Below, piece after piece: positions 16,801 through 26,010 of a stretch of DNA of 64,000 nt. The DNA is from Stieleria sp. JC731 (lineage in GTDB: Bacteria > Planctomycetota > Planctomycetia > Pirellulales > Pirellulaceae): NCBI RefSeq assembly GCF_020966635.1, contig NZ_JAJKFQ010000026.1:225894-289893 (forward strand), written 5' to 3'. Positions within the stretch are counted from its first letter, which is position 1; the number at the start of each line of letters is the position of its first letter. The notes beneath the pieces were generated by a model. It was not told the DNA's origin and did not search any database. It saw nothing but the letters and a program-made list of their open reading frames with translations. The position numbers and the translations under genes are program-made.

Positions 16801-19800
16801 GATCGGGATGCTGACAACATAGGCCGATGAGCCCTCTTGCAACGTCGTCTTTGTGACCGACAGAGAGTCACTTTTGAAGTCCGTTAGTATCGCGGAAGCC
16901 TGTAGTAGCATAGCCGAATCACCAGGGCGGCCTGTCAATTCCAAAGTCGCTGTCGCTGACAGTCGTGACTTTTGATGATCAACTTCCCATACCTGCTGAA
17001 TCACATCGGCGCGAATTAACGAGGCTGTGTCATTGGCGACGGATGGTGATTGTTGACTGGCAACAAGTAATCCGATGAAGAAAAGTAATAGCGGCGCGCT
17101 ACCTTCTACGATCGGAATGGCTGACGATTTTTTGCGGCTCGATTTGACAAGTTCTTTCGCGGTATGAAACGTGGCACCGACTAGACGCAAGATCGGCTTG
17201 ATCAGTGCCAAGGCCAGTAAGACGGCGATAACACCAAAGAACAACGGTGCACTTCCCCCGTTAAGAAGAATGCCAAAGGAAATCGATACAAAGCCTAGCA
17301 GGTAGGGCAAAGTCGCGAGCTTGCCGGTTGGTGTTTCGGTTTGCGTTTGACCGCGACGCTTCATGCGTTGTCCAACGACCGGTACTAGGACAAGAAAGAG
17401 TCCTATCGCAACCAAGACGATCCCGATCCAAGAGATATCCACTCGCCATGCCGGTAGATTGTCCACCAACAGGCTTGCCGATTCACCGATCGAAAGAACT
17501 GGAATACTCAGTTCAATCGCTTGCGGGGCTTCAAGGTCCATCCATGCGATGCCGCTGGTGATTGAAGCGACAACAATGGCAACGGCGGTGCTGATGATCC
17601 CGACGACTTGCCATGGCGTTGATCGGCGAAGCGCCGACCAGCCTAGGATTGCGAAGAAGGCGGTCAGTGCAAGTGCCGGCAAGCCGCTTCTTGCGACCCA
17701 ATTGAATCCAATCTGACGCGTAGTTGGACGCGGCGGACGAACATTACCACCCGACGCGATAAGGACCCGATTCTCATCACCCCGAACAACCCATTGGGTT
17801 TTCAGCACAGGGGCGTCGATAATCGGCAACGCCAATTCAGGACGTTGCTGGTCAACGCTCGGCTTTCCCAATCGCAATCGAACTTCGACCGGGACGTTGG
17901 GATCCGTTCCACCGGGAAGCGGAATCAGGGTCGCATTCTCAGCCTGGCGTGCCGTGACGATTTCGTTGTTGACCGATACTTGCCAAAGTCGAACGGGTTC
18001 GGGGGGCAACTGGACACGTAGACTTCGTTGACCACGAGACTTCACGTAGTAAAGCACATCGGTGACAAGCTCACCGTCTTGTGAAACGTGACTTTGGGCC
18101 TCCGAAAACTCAACGATTTGCGGAACTGTCGCGCCTGGCTGAAACCAGTCGACGTTAAGTTGCAACTGAAATGGACGTTCGGTGTATTGCCAGGTGCCGA
18201 GCGCGGGAGCGGTACTGAGCAGTCGGAATTCGGCCGGCAGTTCAAGCGGGTCGAGCGCGAGCAGGTCATCGGAAGCGGCGACCGTTTCTAAGTCGACCTG
18301 CATCGGACTCACTACTTGCACGTAGCCTCTTTCACCTTCGACTTCGAGTGGTGCGACAGAACCGGCTGAGAACTGACCTTGGTCGCGATCGGCCTTCTCT
18401 TCAAACGTCACCAATAGGGTGTAGGCGCCCATCACCGGCTGATGCAGTGTCACATACAACGTCGAACCATCCCGTCGCCATGTTCGGACATCTTGGCCTT
18501 CGACCATCAGGTTGCCCAACTCTTCGGGGACTGTGAGCTTCCATTGTGAAACCGGGGCTCCGGTAACAAAGTAGTTGACCAATGCGCTCCCATAGATGGT
18601 CTGTTGGCTAAGGGAGTAAAGATGGAAAACGTCTGACTGCACGTTGCGTTGCAGCAATTCGATATTCGCAGTCGCGGCCCAATCGGCCTGGCGGATTCGA
18701 AAGGCTTGTTGAAGACCAGGCGTGGATTTTGCAAAGTATGCGAGCGGCCGCTCGACGAGTTCGGTCGTGTCTGCAATCGAGATCCTAATTCCGGCGGCAC
18801 CAACAATGCCGATGTCTCCGCGTGTCGATTTGACCGACGGAAACAACAGTTTGGGCAGTTGCCATTGTCCTGCCGCTGCGGGTTCGTTCTTCTCCAATGT
18901 CAACGAGATCAATTGCCGGCCAATGATTTCTTGCCCAAAGAAGATTTTCAATGAGCGGTGTGCATCGGTGATCTCGCTTCCGGCTAAGTAATCGACAACG
19001 CTTGCTCCGGTCGCGGAGACAATCGAATAGTCTTCGGGGATCGAAAACTCCCATTCACGGATGGCTGCCTCGCGTATGTCTAATTCGATATCTGCATTGA
19101 TGACGCGATCCGCTTCGGCGACTTCGTAGCGAGTCAATGTCGAAACGTTGATCTCGGGTTGAATTCGATCGGCAGATACGCTGAAGCCATAGTCGGATGA
19201 TGGGAAGCGATAAACGAACGTTTGACGCGCCTCGATCGGCTCAGCTGGAAACTGCTCCGGTGACAGCTGAGTCAAACCGCTTAGTTCGACAGGTTCCAAT
19301 CGAATCGAGCCGAGGTTAGTCAAGCGAAGGTAACCGGAGTGCCTGATGGTCTCTTGCGGTGTGAGACGCAAGCCTTCGACGCGAACCGGAAATTCATCGA
19401 GTGCCGTTTGGCTACGAACAATTAAGCGACTCGTGTTTCGGATCGGCTGGCTGAGCGTGATTTCTAAGATCCGCTGGTCATCCTCGGATAGAACTTTCCA
19501 TCCCAGAATGTCGGTCCCTTGGATATCAAGGATTTCGCCCGGACCAGAAAGGGCAAGCCGAAGTGTATCGAGTTCCCCTTGAAGGACTTGATAGTCAAGC
19601 TGGTGTGTTTGCTTTAACAACCCCGCACCGATTTGCGTTTCGATCTGTGCGTTGGTTGTGAAGAAGAGCTTTCCTTCGCCGGTTTTTCTCGCCGTCTTCC
19701 AACGCAGGATGACATTCCCAGAAGCAGGCAGGAAACCTGTCCATTGATCTTGCTGCAATTCTGGCACGATCGCTTTTTCGGTTCCGATAAACTGTAAATC

Positions 19801-20898
19801 GGTGCTTAGACCTTCGATCGAAAGCGGCATGACCGCCCCGGTCGCGATCACGAAGTCGACTCCGTTAAGGTCATTTTCCGTTGTTGTTATTGGAGCTGCA
19901 AAGTCGACTTGTAGCGGGAATTCGCCGGCGCTTGGAAAGTCGACTTGGTAGGCGTAGTCATTTTCCTTCTTGGATAGTTTTAGGCGGTGATTATCGGAGG
20001 AAGGAATAGTTGTGACAGCCACGTTCCCGGAAAGTACCTGTAGTGAGGCGTTCGGTTTGGTGACGACCGCTGTACCGATCAATTGAAAGGCAATCGATTT
20101 GCCAGTTTCGTCAACGACGCCTTCCAGCCGAGCGTCTTCAATCGTCACGGCAGCTTGTGGCACACCTTTGCGTCCGATCTTTAGAGCAAGCTTGCCACCA
20201 GTCGTGCTGTGAAAACGTTCCATCCGGCCTTCGTTAAGCACAGGTGAGAAACCATCCACATCAGCGACCGTAAACTGGACTTCAGGGCTGGTTGAAAGAG
20301 TCAGATCAGAATCGAAGGCAATCGCGTCCCCTGGCGATAGGTGAAGAAGCTCCACGTCGATCGGTAAACTCGGCAGCTTCGTTATCGAAGAGATTCGCCC
20401 GGCAAACTCCACGGCGTCATCCTTCAGTCGAAGATCTAGAAATCGGTTGCCCCCTTCACGACGAACCGACCAGGCCAGCAGCTGTTCCGATTCAACATTT
20501 GCGACTTCGCCCCATCCGTTGATTCCCAGGACGAGCACTTCGGGTTTACCTTGAATCAGTTTCGCTGTGATCTCGATGTCATGTGATACCAATTCTTGAT
20601 CTATCCATACCGATGCTCGCGTTTTAACACTGTAGAAATCCGGCAGTTCTTTTGGTTCTGTCGATCCCTCGACGATGATCGTGGTGTGGCCGGAACGAAC
20701 GCGTTTGGGACGTTGCTTTTGGTCGATTTCTGTTTTTTGAACTTCATCAGCAACTTCCACATCCGAGGTTTCCGATTGCTCGTCGGTCTGGGGCTCTTGT
20801 CCCGGCACGGTGTTCGCTAGCAGACTTGAAAGCGTCAGCAACGCGGTCAGTAGGTATCGACCGAAGGGTAAGATTTGCTTGGATGTTGACAACATCAT
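13849..20898 (-). CDS. Giant exported membrane protein with internally duplicated ectodomains
   Basis: This is a 2349-residue protein starting at ATG 20898 with GGAG five bases upstream. A signal peptide covers about residues 1-33 (RYLLTALLTLSSLLANT). A beta-rich ectodomain of about 1000 residues is followed by some six transmembrane helices between residues 1070 and 1282, then a second beta-rich ectodomain and a C-terminal helix near 2313-2338. The halves look homologous: FVYRF..SDYGF..QPEI at about 559 matches RVYRYTGDAG..QPEV at about 1600, and AFRIRQADW near 731 matches AYRILQRDW near 1776, in the same order and spacing. A helical, Gln-rich stretch lies at about 2150-2250. It is last in the unit with the VWA protein and ECF sigma factor. 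No family is recognised. Confidence 0.85.
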   Translation of the reverse strand: MMLSTSKQILPFGRYLLTALLTLSSLLANTVPGQEPQTDEQSETSDVEVADEVQKTEIDQKQRPKRVRSGHTTIIVEGSTEPKELPDFYSVKTRASVWIDQELVSHDIEITAKLIQGKPEVLVLGINGWGEVANVESEQLLAWSVRREGGNRFLDLRLKDDAVEFAGRISSITKLPSLPIDVELLHLSPGDAIAFDSDLTLSTSPEVQFTVADVDGFSPVLNEGRMERFHSTTGGKLALKIGRKGVPQAAVTIEDARLEGVVDETGKSIAFQLIGTAVVTKPNASLQVLSGNVAVTTIPSSDNHRLKLSKKENDYAYQVDFPSAGEFPLQVDFAAPITTTENDLNGVDFVIATGAVMPLSIEGLSTDLQFIGTEKAIVPELQQDQWTGFLPASGNVILRWKTARKTGEGKLFFTTNAQIETQIGAGLLKQTHQLDYQVLQGELDTLRLALSGPGEILDIQGTDILGWKVLSEDDQRILEITLSQPIRNTSRLIVRSQTALDEFPVRVEGLRLTPQETIRHSGYLRLTNLGSIRLEPVELSGLTQLSPEQFPAEPIEARQTFVYRFPSSDYGFSVSADRIQPEINVSTLTRYEVAEADRVINADIELDIREAAIREWEFSIPEDYSIVSATGASVVDYLAGSEITDAHRSLKIFFGQEIIGRQLISLTLEKNEPAAAGQWQLPKLLFPSVKSTRGDIGIVGAAGIRISIADTTELVERPLAYFAKSTPGLQQAFRIRQADWAATANIELLQRNVQSDVFHLYSLSQQTIYGSALVNYFVTGAPVSQWKLTVPEELGNLMVEGQDVRTWRRDGSTLYVTLHQPVMGAYTLLVTFEEKADRDQGQFSAGSVAPLEVEGERGYVQVVSPMQVDLETVAASDDLLALDPLELPAEFRLLSTAPALGTWQYTERPFQLQLNVDWFQPGATVPQIVEFSEAQSHVSQDGELVTDVLYYVKSRGQRSLRVQLPPEPVRLWQVSVNNEIVTARQAENATLIPLPGGTDPNVPVEVRLRLGKPSVDQQRPELALPIIDAPVLKTQWVVRGDENRVLIASGGNVRPPRPTTRQIGFNWVARSGLPALALTAFFAILGWSALRRSTPWQVVGIISTAVAIVVASITSGIAWMDLEAPQAIELSIPVLSIGESASLLVDNLPAWRVDISWIGIVLVAIGLFLVLVPVVGQRMKRRGQTQTETPTGKLATLPYLLGFVSISFGILLNGGSAPLFFGVIAVLLALALIKPILRLVGATFHTAKELVKSSRKKSSAIPIVEGSAPLLLFFIGLLVASQQSPSVANDTASLIRADVIQQVWEVDHQKSRLSATATLELTGRPGDSAMLLQASAILTDFKSDSLSVTKTTLQEGSSAYVVSIPIDSDDDSVSQHKATFEYQIEQVNPLAGITIPTGIAGIQRITVTSNQSGWEVTSPSVVRIKPTDSADETKAEILLQPRPGVIFVRPKARDVSTEKSMFYVEGSQVYMPGPGVVNGVHQFQIRTSQGQLSQLVIDVPDELTVSDVAGPVQSWQFDADARKLNIELQPPQATTFQLTIQTQRGLGALPAEVTVKPLVVENANGQVGLIALGFGQDAQPEKIEADQLSAVNLSDFRHDLMPSTDITLHRVYRYTGDAGAASIAVAPVQPEVRVQSKQVLSFGDERIVFGINLAVEITRSGVFKLSFPLPSGFEVESLSGPALHHWSEVNESDTRTIVMHLNGKTIGVQSFTATLTAATPTDVDQWQAPAFILNESTRQTGEFVVRPTTGIRLRTITRENVSETDPRSLGGLGQGNLAYRILQRDWSLQLGIEKLAPWVTGQVLHEITLREGQTRATLLANMEVQNASVRSIMIELPGLVEDEIKTLRATGEAVSDFIRSTANSDRWELQFKRRIVGKVQFQIEYERRGDRQGNVETLRPIQFPESKQLTCYAAIRAGGRLELSPQALPTGWQRIDWNSVPTAIRNAGNRNAPALAFRSVGASQPLTISIQRHSLAEALKLRVAEGNLTTVLASTGNQLTSVELTMDVIQRSSMTIKIPGEGTLFNVFVNGESVNSIRLGEASDTWQFYVLPGINDRSATVRFTYSAAGNGVSNLTLVSPTLNVPLENIQWNVVAPKGFELTDNDGDLELIELDYRDEYDRGSYLSKMNRRRETQAEQASKLLEQANELLMKGEQSKATWALNSVANQYALDAASNEDARVQLENLQRQQAIVGLNTRRQRLYLDNRPVDSDFDDNKQLRDAAAINPILLQNELNFRPQQLTELLQGNTSEDNAVLGQIASRLVQHQHGTEPAPQAITISLPEEGTVYRFTRAVQVSENAPLQLQLQLTRVWRVEWWQTAITIALLTLLAAACTWTAVLKPKVGSAIEI

Positions 20899-21058
20899 GA
20901 TGCTCCGGTAGCAGACCGCGCAGAAGCAAGCTTTGCAGGTCAGGACGCCGTTCAATAAGTGAAGGAGAAAGAAACGTAGGAGGTTTAGCGACGAGTCGCA
21001 TGGAGGTTCTTGGATCGCAGAAAGTGGATCTGCGAAAATGGAACGTCCAGTCAGTTTG

Positions 21059-24000
21059 TTAGTTGGAGGACAATTGACTCGCTTGAGTGATCATCTCGAT
21101 CAAGTCCTTCGTGTTGGATTGTTTCCCCAATGCCGTCGGCAATCCCTGCAGCAGTTCCGTCAAGGTTGAAAACTGAATCGTTTCACCTAACGGTTCGCCC
21201 TTGAGCTTGCTTGCGAAGAATGCGGCGGCCGCAGCCAAACGCATGGAGCTGTCGGCGGACTGAAGTCGTGCAGGAGCTGACTGATAGGGGATAGTCCAAC
21301 GGTTTTCGACCATCTGTCCCGTTTCTAAATCTTGGAAGCGAACCGATACGGTTCCGATTTCACCATCGCCGTCAGGTTTTGCTTGGACTTGGTAAAGTGC
21401 GACGCCTGCTTCTTCAGCAGTCAGCTCTGCCGCATCGACGGCATCGTTTCGAAAGTCTTCTTTTTCTAGACGATGCTTTTCAAATCCCAACAGCTTGTAA
21501 TTTCCAACTCGATTGGGATTGAATTCGATTTGTACTTTGACATTCTTCGCCGAAGGTCGCAGTGCACCGGCTATCTGCTTTGCGAATCCATCGTCCGCCG
21601 ATGCGACATCGTCTAGCAAGTAGTATCGTCCGTCGCCTTTACGAGTCAGTGTTTCCAAGACCTCATCATTTAGACCCTCGGCACTAATGCCGGCGGCATC
21701 GAACGCGATGTCTTCAATGCGCATCGATTCAACAATGTCTGAAAGGTGGCTGGGATTTGCGTCACCTAGATTGACCGCGCCATCGGTCAGAAGGATGACG
21801 CGACTTTGTGCTCCCGAACTGCGGTATTGGCGAGCCTTTTGGAAAGCAAGTTCAAGTGCCGACTCGATGTTCGTTCCGCCTTGAATGGGTAGGTTGTCAA
21901 GCAATCGCAGCAGTTGGTCGCTCTGTCCGCCCTGTAGATTGTCCGCAATGAGCCGAGGTTGACGCGAAAAGCTGATCAAAGTGACTCGATCATTTGCCGT
22001 CAGTTGATCGGAAAGCAGTTTCAAGCCGCGACGGAGGATTTCTTTACGATCCGTTCGCTCCATCGAACCTGAGTTGTCCACTAACAGCGTTAAGTGCAAC
22101 GGCGTTGATTGGCTTCGTCCAAGAGCGGCCGTTCGCAGCGAAACCCGCATCAAGTTTCGCTGTTGAAGCGAGGGATGAATTGCTTGCTCAATACGACATG
22201 CGACTCGTTTATTGTTCTGTGGTAGTGGGTCACCATAGTCGAAAGCGTTGACGAATTCTTCGATTCGAATTTTGCTTTGTTCGGGCCAAGTCCCCCCTGC
22301 CAAAGCGGACTTTGCGAGTTTGAACGAAACATCGCTTACATGAAGCGAGAATGTTGAAAAAGCTTCCTCTGCAGCATCGGTCTCGTCGATTGTGACCGAT
22401 TCGAAGGCGTCCGTGTATGAGCGTTTACGGTCGGTTTGCGAAACCAGCGGTGTGAATCCCAGCGCAACTTGCGGCAGCTCCTCTTCTTGTTCGATGACAA
22501 TTTTAGGTGTCACACCTAACATCACCGAGCGAGATTCGGATTCAACGGTCCGATACCCTCTGCCAAAGCCCTCCAACTGCGACTGGTCTTCGAATGGGTG
22601 ATCGGCGAGCCCCGGTAATGCCTTATCAGACAAGGCAATCGCGGCATTGGGAGCCTGCAGGTCTAACGAATTTGGTTCCAGACCACTCGCCGCCACACCG
22701 GCCATTCGGTCATCGGCGGAAAGCTGCTTCCCTGCTTTTGCCGTTTCCGCAGTTGGTTGTTGGCTTTGTCCGTTCTGCTGTGAAGGGAAGGCCATGCCAG
22801 AGCTAAATGCACCATTGTTCGGCGCAACGCCCCATTCGTTTGGCACGGGAACTCCGTATGGAGCACCGCCTATCCCCTGCCCAAAGAGCAACTGATTGGA
22901 TGCCTGTTGGTTGGGAAGCGGCGAATTGGGCGAGGCACCATTTGTGACGACGCTGTCTAGCTTTTCTGCCGATGCCGACTGCCGGCCAAGCGATAAAGGC
23001 TTTTCGGCGGGTGCGGATTCTGACGCGCCATAACCGAAGGACATCGTTGGTGAGGGCTGTGTCGGAGAGGAAAGCTCTGATTTGGGAGAGGTTCTTCGCA
23101 TCGATTCTTCGGCCAAGGATTCCTGACGTAATGATTCACCCAAGTCCGATTCAATGGTCGAAAGTTTCGATTCGACTTCGGCAATCTCTTTAGAGGCTTT
23201 TTCTCTAAGACTCATTCGTTTCGAGATGGCTCCACGAGTTACAGTCGCGCCCGATTGAGGCGGTTGAACTCCGAGCGTGCCACCCATCGCAAAGTTGGGT
23301 GTCATCCCCGATTGTCGCGATTCCGACGGTGTACCTGATTGTTGAAGTGAACGCTCAACGTCTTCGACGATCGTATCGCCACCAACCACTGCGTAATCAA
23401 GATAGACTTCGTTGTCGGGTGAAGTTTGAGCTGGTTGATTGTCTCCGGACGGGGCTTGAAATCGGCTCGGCTGATTTTTAAACAAATCATTGAAATGCTG
23501 TTCGCCTTCACCACCACGACCCGCGTCGGAGTTGACCGCACCACCTAACACAATACGACCGGCCCTAGCTGGTGCACGTTCGTCAAACCTCCATTTCGTG
23601 ATCGCGCCGTCAGCGGAATCGGGCATATCACCGAACCGAGGCGTGGGGCTTGCCGCGTCGCCATCGGAGTCAAAGTCGAGGGGCTCACCGAGTCTTTGAA
23701 ATCGATCATCACGCGAGGGTTCGATCTGGGGTTCTTCCCACGACTCGCCTGAAATCGAGCTTCCGCTGTTTTCGGCGAAGTATAAATTCACTTCGTTTTG
23801 CGACTTGGGGACCACTGGCGAATATTTGGCTTGCGGTCCAGGTGTTGGAAGGTATTGAACGTCGTCTTGCAGGTAGAAGTCGCTAACGTTCGTGGGGCTA
23901 TTGATCGTCTGTTTGATCCTATCGAGAGCTTGTTTCGAACCGGAACTGTTGGGACGATCAATCACAACACCTTTTCCAAGGCCAGACTGTTGAGACGCAG

Positions 24001-24520
24001 CCAACGCGTGTGATTCCAAGCTAAACTCATCGATGGCGAGCGAGTCGACTACCTCATCGCCACTTGCGATCGACTTCATCGGGCTCATCGCACCGGTACG
24101 GACATCGACGGCTTGGTACAACGCGACACTTCCGATCAACCCGAAGAACAACAATGAAGCGGCAATACCGATCGCATACTTGACCAGCCGTCTCATCGGC
24201 TCGCCATCGGCCGAATAGGCTGTCAAAGGCTCTGATAGGTCCGGTTGAGGCGATCCCTCCAAAGCCGACAGAAGCTTGTTTCGTTGTTGGTCGGGCAGAA
24301 CCCAGTTGTCATCCGGGACTTCTCGGTCGCCCTCGCCGATCTGTTCCATCAAGGCGTGCGTCTGCTGCATCTCTCGGTAGAAAGAATTGACCTGTGAATC
24401 TTGATCAATCAGACGAAGCAATTGCTCTCGTTCGAAATCCGATGCTTCGCCAAGCACCATCGCAACAATGCGGGCTTCAAGCTGAGGATCAAGCGAAGGA
24501 AATTTGGATTCGTCTGTCAT
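21059..24520 (-). CDS. Putative membrane anti-sigma factor fused to a VWA (YfbK-type) domain
   Basis: This is a 1153-residue protein. The N-terminal 100 residues (LEARIVAMVLGEASDFEREQ and onward) are helical and resemble cytoplasmic anti-sigma-like segments of planctomycete VWA proteins. A transmembrane helix lies at about 111-133 (YAIGIAASLLFFGLIGSVALY). About 550 residues of Ser/Gln/Pro-rich linker follow. The YfbK-type cap starts near 695 (TFSLHVSDVSF), and the VWA domain (about 805-985) has an intact metal site: DNSGSM, the Thr in GGTNIES and the Asp in LLTDGAV. The C-terminal DUF3520-like part contains FNPNRVGNYKLLGFE. Its start overlaps the sigma gene stop by four bases. The layout fits a sensor that holds the sigma factor and reads an extracellular partner (inference). 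Confidence 0.85.
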   Translation of the reverse strand: MTDESKFPSLDPQLEARIVAMVLGEASDFEREQLLRLIDQDSQVNSFYREMQQTHALMEQIGEGDREVPDDNWVLPDQQRNKLLSALEGSPQPDLSEPLTAYSADGEPMRRLVKYAIGIAASLLFFGLIGSVALYQAVDVRTGAMSPMKSIASGDEVVDSLAIDEFSLESHALAASQQSGLGKGVVIDRPNSSGSKQALDRIKQTINSPTNVSDFYLQDDVQYLPTPGPQAKYSPVVPKSQNEVNLYFAENSGSSISGESWEEPQIEPSRDDRFQRLGEPLDFDSDGDAASPTPRFGDMPDSADGAITKWRFDERAPARAGRIVLGGAVNSDAGRGGEGEQHFNDLFKNQPSRFQAPSGDNQPAQTSPDNEVYLDYAVVGGDTIVEDVERSLQQSGTPSESRQSGMTPNFAMGGTLGVQPPQSGATVTRGAISKRMSLREKASKEIAEVESKLSTIESDLGESLRQESLAEESMRRTSPKSELSSPTQPSPTMSFGYGASESAPAEKPLSLGRQSASAEKLDSVVTNGASPNSPLPNQQASNQLLFGQGIGGAPYGVPVPNEWGVAPNNGAFSSGMAFPSQQNGQSQQPTAETAKAGKQLSADDRMAGVAASGLEPNSLDLQAPNAAIALSDKALPGLADHPFEDQSQLEGFGRGYRTVESESRSVMLGVTPKIVIEQEEELPQVALGFTPLVSQTDRKRSYTDAFESVTIDETDAAEEAFSTFSLHVSDVSFKLAKSALAGGTWPEQSKIRIEEFVNAFDYGDPLPQNNKRVACRIEQAIHPSLQQRNLMRVSLRTAALGRSQSTPLHLTLLVDNSGSMERTDRKEILRRGLKLLSDQLTANDRVTLISFSRQPRLIADNLQGGQSDQLLRLLDNLPIQGGTNIESALELAFQKARQYRSSGAQSRVILLTDGAVNLGDANPSHLSDIVESMRIEDIAFDAAGISAEGLNDEVLETLTRKGDGRYYLLDDVASADDGFAKQIAGALRPSAKNVKVQIEFNPNRVGNYKLLGFEKHRLEKEDFRNDAVDAAELTAEEAGVALYQVQAKPDGDGEIGTVSVRFQDLETGQMVENRWTIPYQSAPARLQSADSSMRLAAAAAFFASKLKGEPLGETIQFSTLTELLQGLPTALGKQSNTKDLIEMITQASQLSSN

Positions 24521-25071
24521 GAGTTTTCATCAATTCCGAGCGAACGCAGTCGCTGCGCCAGCTCTCTTAAAATGTGATGCAATCGGTAGCCCACGTTACC
24601 GATGCCTAGTCCCGTCCGTTCGCTGATTTCCTTGTATTTGAGGCCTTCAAAGTATTTCAACGTCACCAATTCGCGATCGACGTGATCCAGTTCGGAAAGC
24701 ATCTCACGAAGCTTTGCCATCGCTTCCATTCGCGAGAACAATGCATCCGGCATTGCTGTTTCACTGTCCTGAGTGGGCTGGTTCGTACCATCGTCGCCCA
24801 AGACCTCACGTCGATGGTTGCGGAGGTGGTTGTAAACTCGGTTTCGAACACTTCGATACAACCAAGCTTTGGGAGAGTCGATGTCGTCCCAGCGTTGGTG
24901 CAATTGCAGGAACACTTCTTGGACGATCTCTTCCGCCAAGGCCCGTCGCCCAATCAGCGAAAACGCATAGCGCAGCAATCCCGTCTCTTCGGATTCGAAC
25001 AGTGTTCTAACCGAAGGTTCTAAGGTTTCCTGGTCACCGGACCTGCTGAGCGGCGGCGTCGGTTTCAACAT
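24517..25071 (-). CDS. ECF-type RNA polymerase sigma factor
   Basis: This 184-residue sigma-70 family protein of the extracytoplasmic function class directs RNA polymerase to stress or envelope promoters. Region 2 is visible at about residues 30-85 (RYAFSLIGRRALAEEIVQEVF, then PKAWLYRSVRNRVYNHLR), with the core-binding helix and the -10 recognition helix. Region 4 is at about 125-178 (DRELVTLKYFEGLKYKEISE plus the helix-turn-helix). Regions 1.1 and 3 are absent, as expected. It is first in a unit with the VWA protein (four-base overlap, ATGA) and the giant membrane protein, so self-regulation is likely but I cannot define its promoter. Confidence 0.93.
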   Translation of the reverse strand: MLKPTPPLSRSGDQETLEPSVRTLFESEETGLLRYAFSLIGRRALAEEIVQEVFLQLHQRWDDIDSPKAWLYRSVRNRVYNHLRNHRREVLGDDGTNQPTQDSETAMPDALFSRMEAMAKLREMLSELDHVDRELVTLKYFEGLKYKEISERTGLGIGNVGYRLHHILRELAQRLRSLGIDENS

Positions 25072-25506
25072 TCACTCTGCTTTTTCTGCATCGGGCAGTC
25101 CATCTCGCGAAATTCTCGCCTTCAAATAGATGAACCGGCAGACGCGGGATTCTTAGAGAAGTTTGCAGAAAAGTTTTTTGAGGTGTAGAACGGCCTGCTC
25201 AAGCCGCAGGAGTCTCATTCAGCCATTTTACGTATGGCGACGCACGGTAGGAGAAGAAATCCCTGTGCTCGAATGGGTTGATTGGACGACAAGCCGAGCA
25301 ATCGAGCCCGCCGAAACGAATTTCGCCTTGCCAATCAACTGGACTGAGCAGGCTGGTTTGGTCAGGCTGGACTGAGCAGGGCCGGGCAAAATCGGGACAT
25401 CGATACAATCCTGGCGAAAACGTAGCGACCGCCGAGGAGTGAAGAAGCAGTTCATAGGGTTCCCGGGCTTTCCAGGACCACGCAGCCCCATCTTTCTGAA
25501 AAGAAC
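25072..25506. other. Intergenic region upstream of the sigma factor gene
   Basis: No gene is supported. A 14-base direct repeat, CTGGACTGAGCAGG, occurs at 25339-25352 and 25367-25380 (28-base period). The part next to 25071 should hold the sigma promoter on the minus strand, but no consensus is clear by eye. Confidence 0.4.
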
Positions 25507-26007
25507 CTATTTCAATCGTTTCGTCAGTGTTCGATCGAGTTGGTTAGCAAATGTCTGGGCGTCTTTCTTGCCAAATGCTTTGGGGCCGCCGGTTTCGACA
25601 CCGGAAAGTCGAAGCTGCTCCAGAAGGTCGCGGGTCGCCAGACGATTGTGAATATTTCGCTCGTTGTAAAGGTCACCCCGGCTTGTGATAACCACAGCCC
25701 CTTTTTCGATGACTCGGGCGGCTAGTGGGACGTCATCGGCGATGACGATATCGCCATGGGCAGTCGCAGCGACGATGGCATGGTCCGCCATATCAGCCCC
25801 ATCGCGGACGGTGATACGACGAACCCATTGCGATTTAGGAATCGGGATCGATTGATTGGCGACAACAACCACCTTGATCTCTCGCTTCTCAGCCGCTCTG
25901 AAGACGAGTTCCTTGATCGCGACGGGGCAGGCATCTCCATCAACCCAGATCGTCGGTCGATCCGGGGGCGCTGCCTCGTCGGCATTGTCATCTTGACGAT
26001 TCACCAA
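25507..26007 (-). CDS. YaiI/YqxD family (DUF188) protein
   Basis: This 166-residue cytoplasmic protein is of the DUF188 family, about the usual 150 residues plus a polar N-terminal extension. Diagnostic segments are IWVDGDACPV near the start, VVVANQ, the Asp-rich GADMADHAIV, DIVIADDVPLA, and the C-terminal GGPKAFGKKDAQTFANQLD. The conserved acidic residues and fold recall PIN-like nucleases, but no activity is established for the family to my knowledge. It lies three bases downstream of the dienelactone hydrolase gene, so the two are likely cotranscribed. Confidence 0.9.
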   Translation of the reverse strand: MVNRQDDNADEAAPPDRPTIWVDGDACPVAIKELVFRAAEKREIKVVVVANQSIPIPKSQWVRRITVRDGADMADHAIVAATAHGDIVIADDVPLAARVIEKGAVVITSRGDLYNERNIHNRLATRDLLEQLRLSGVETGGPKAFGKKDAQTFANQLDRTLTKRLK

Positions 26008-26010
26008 TCA

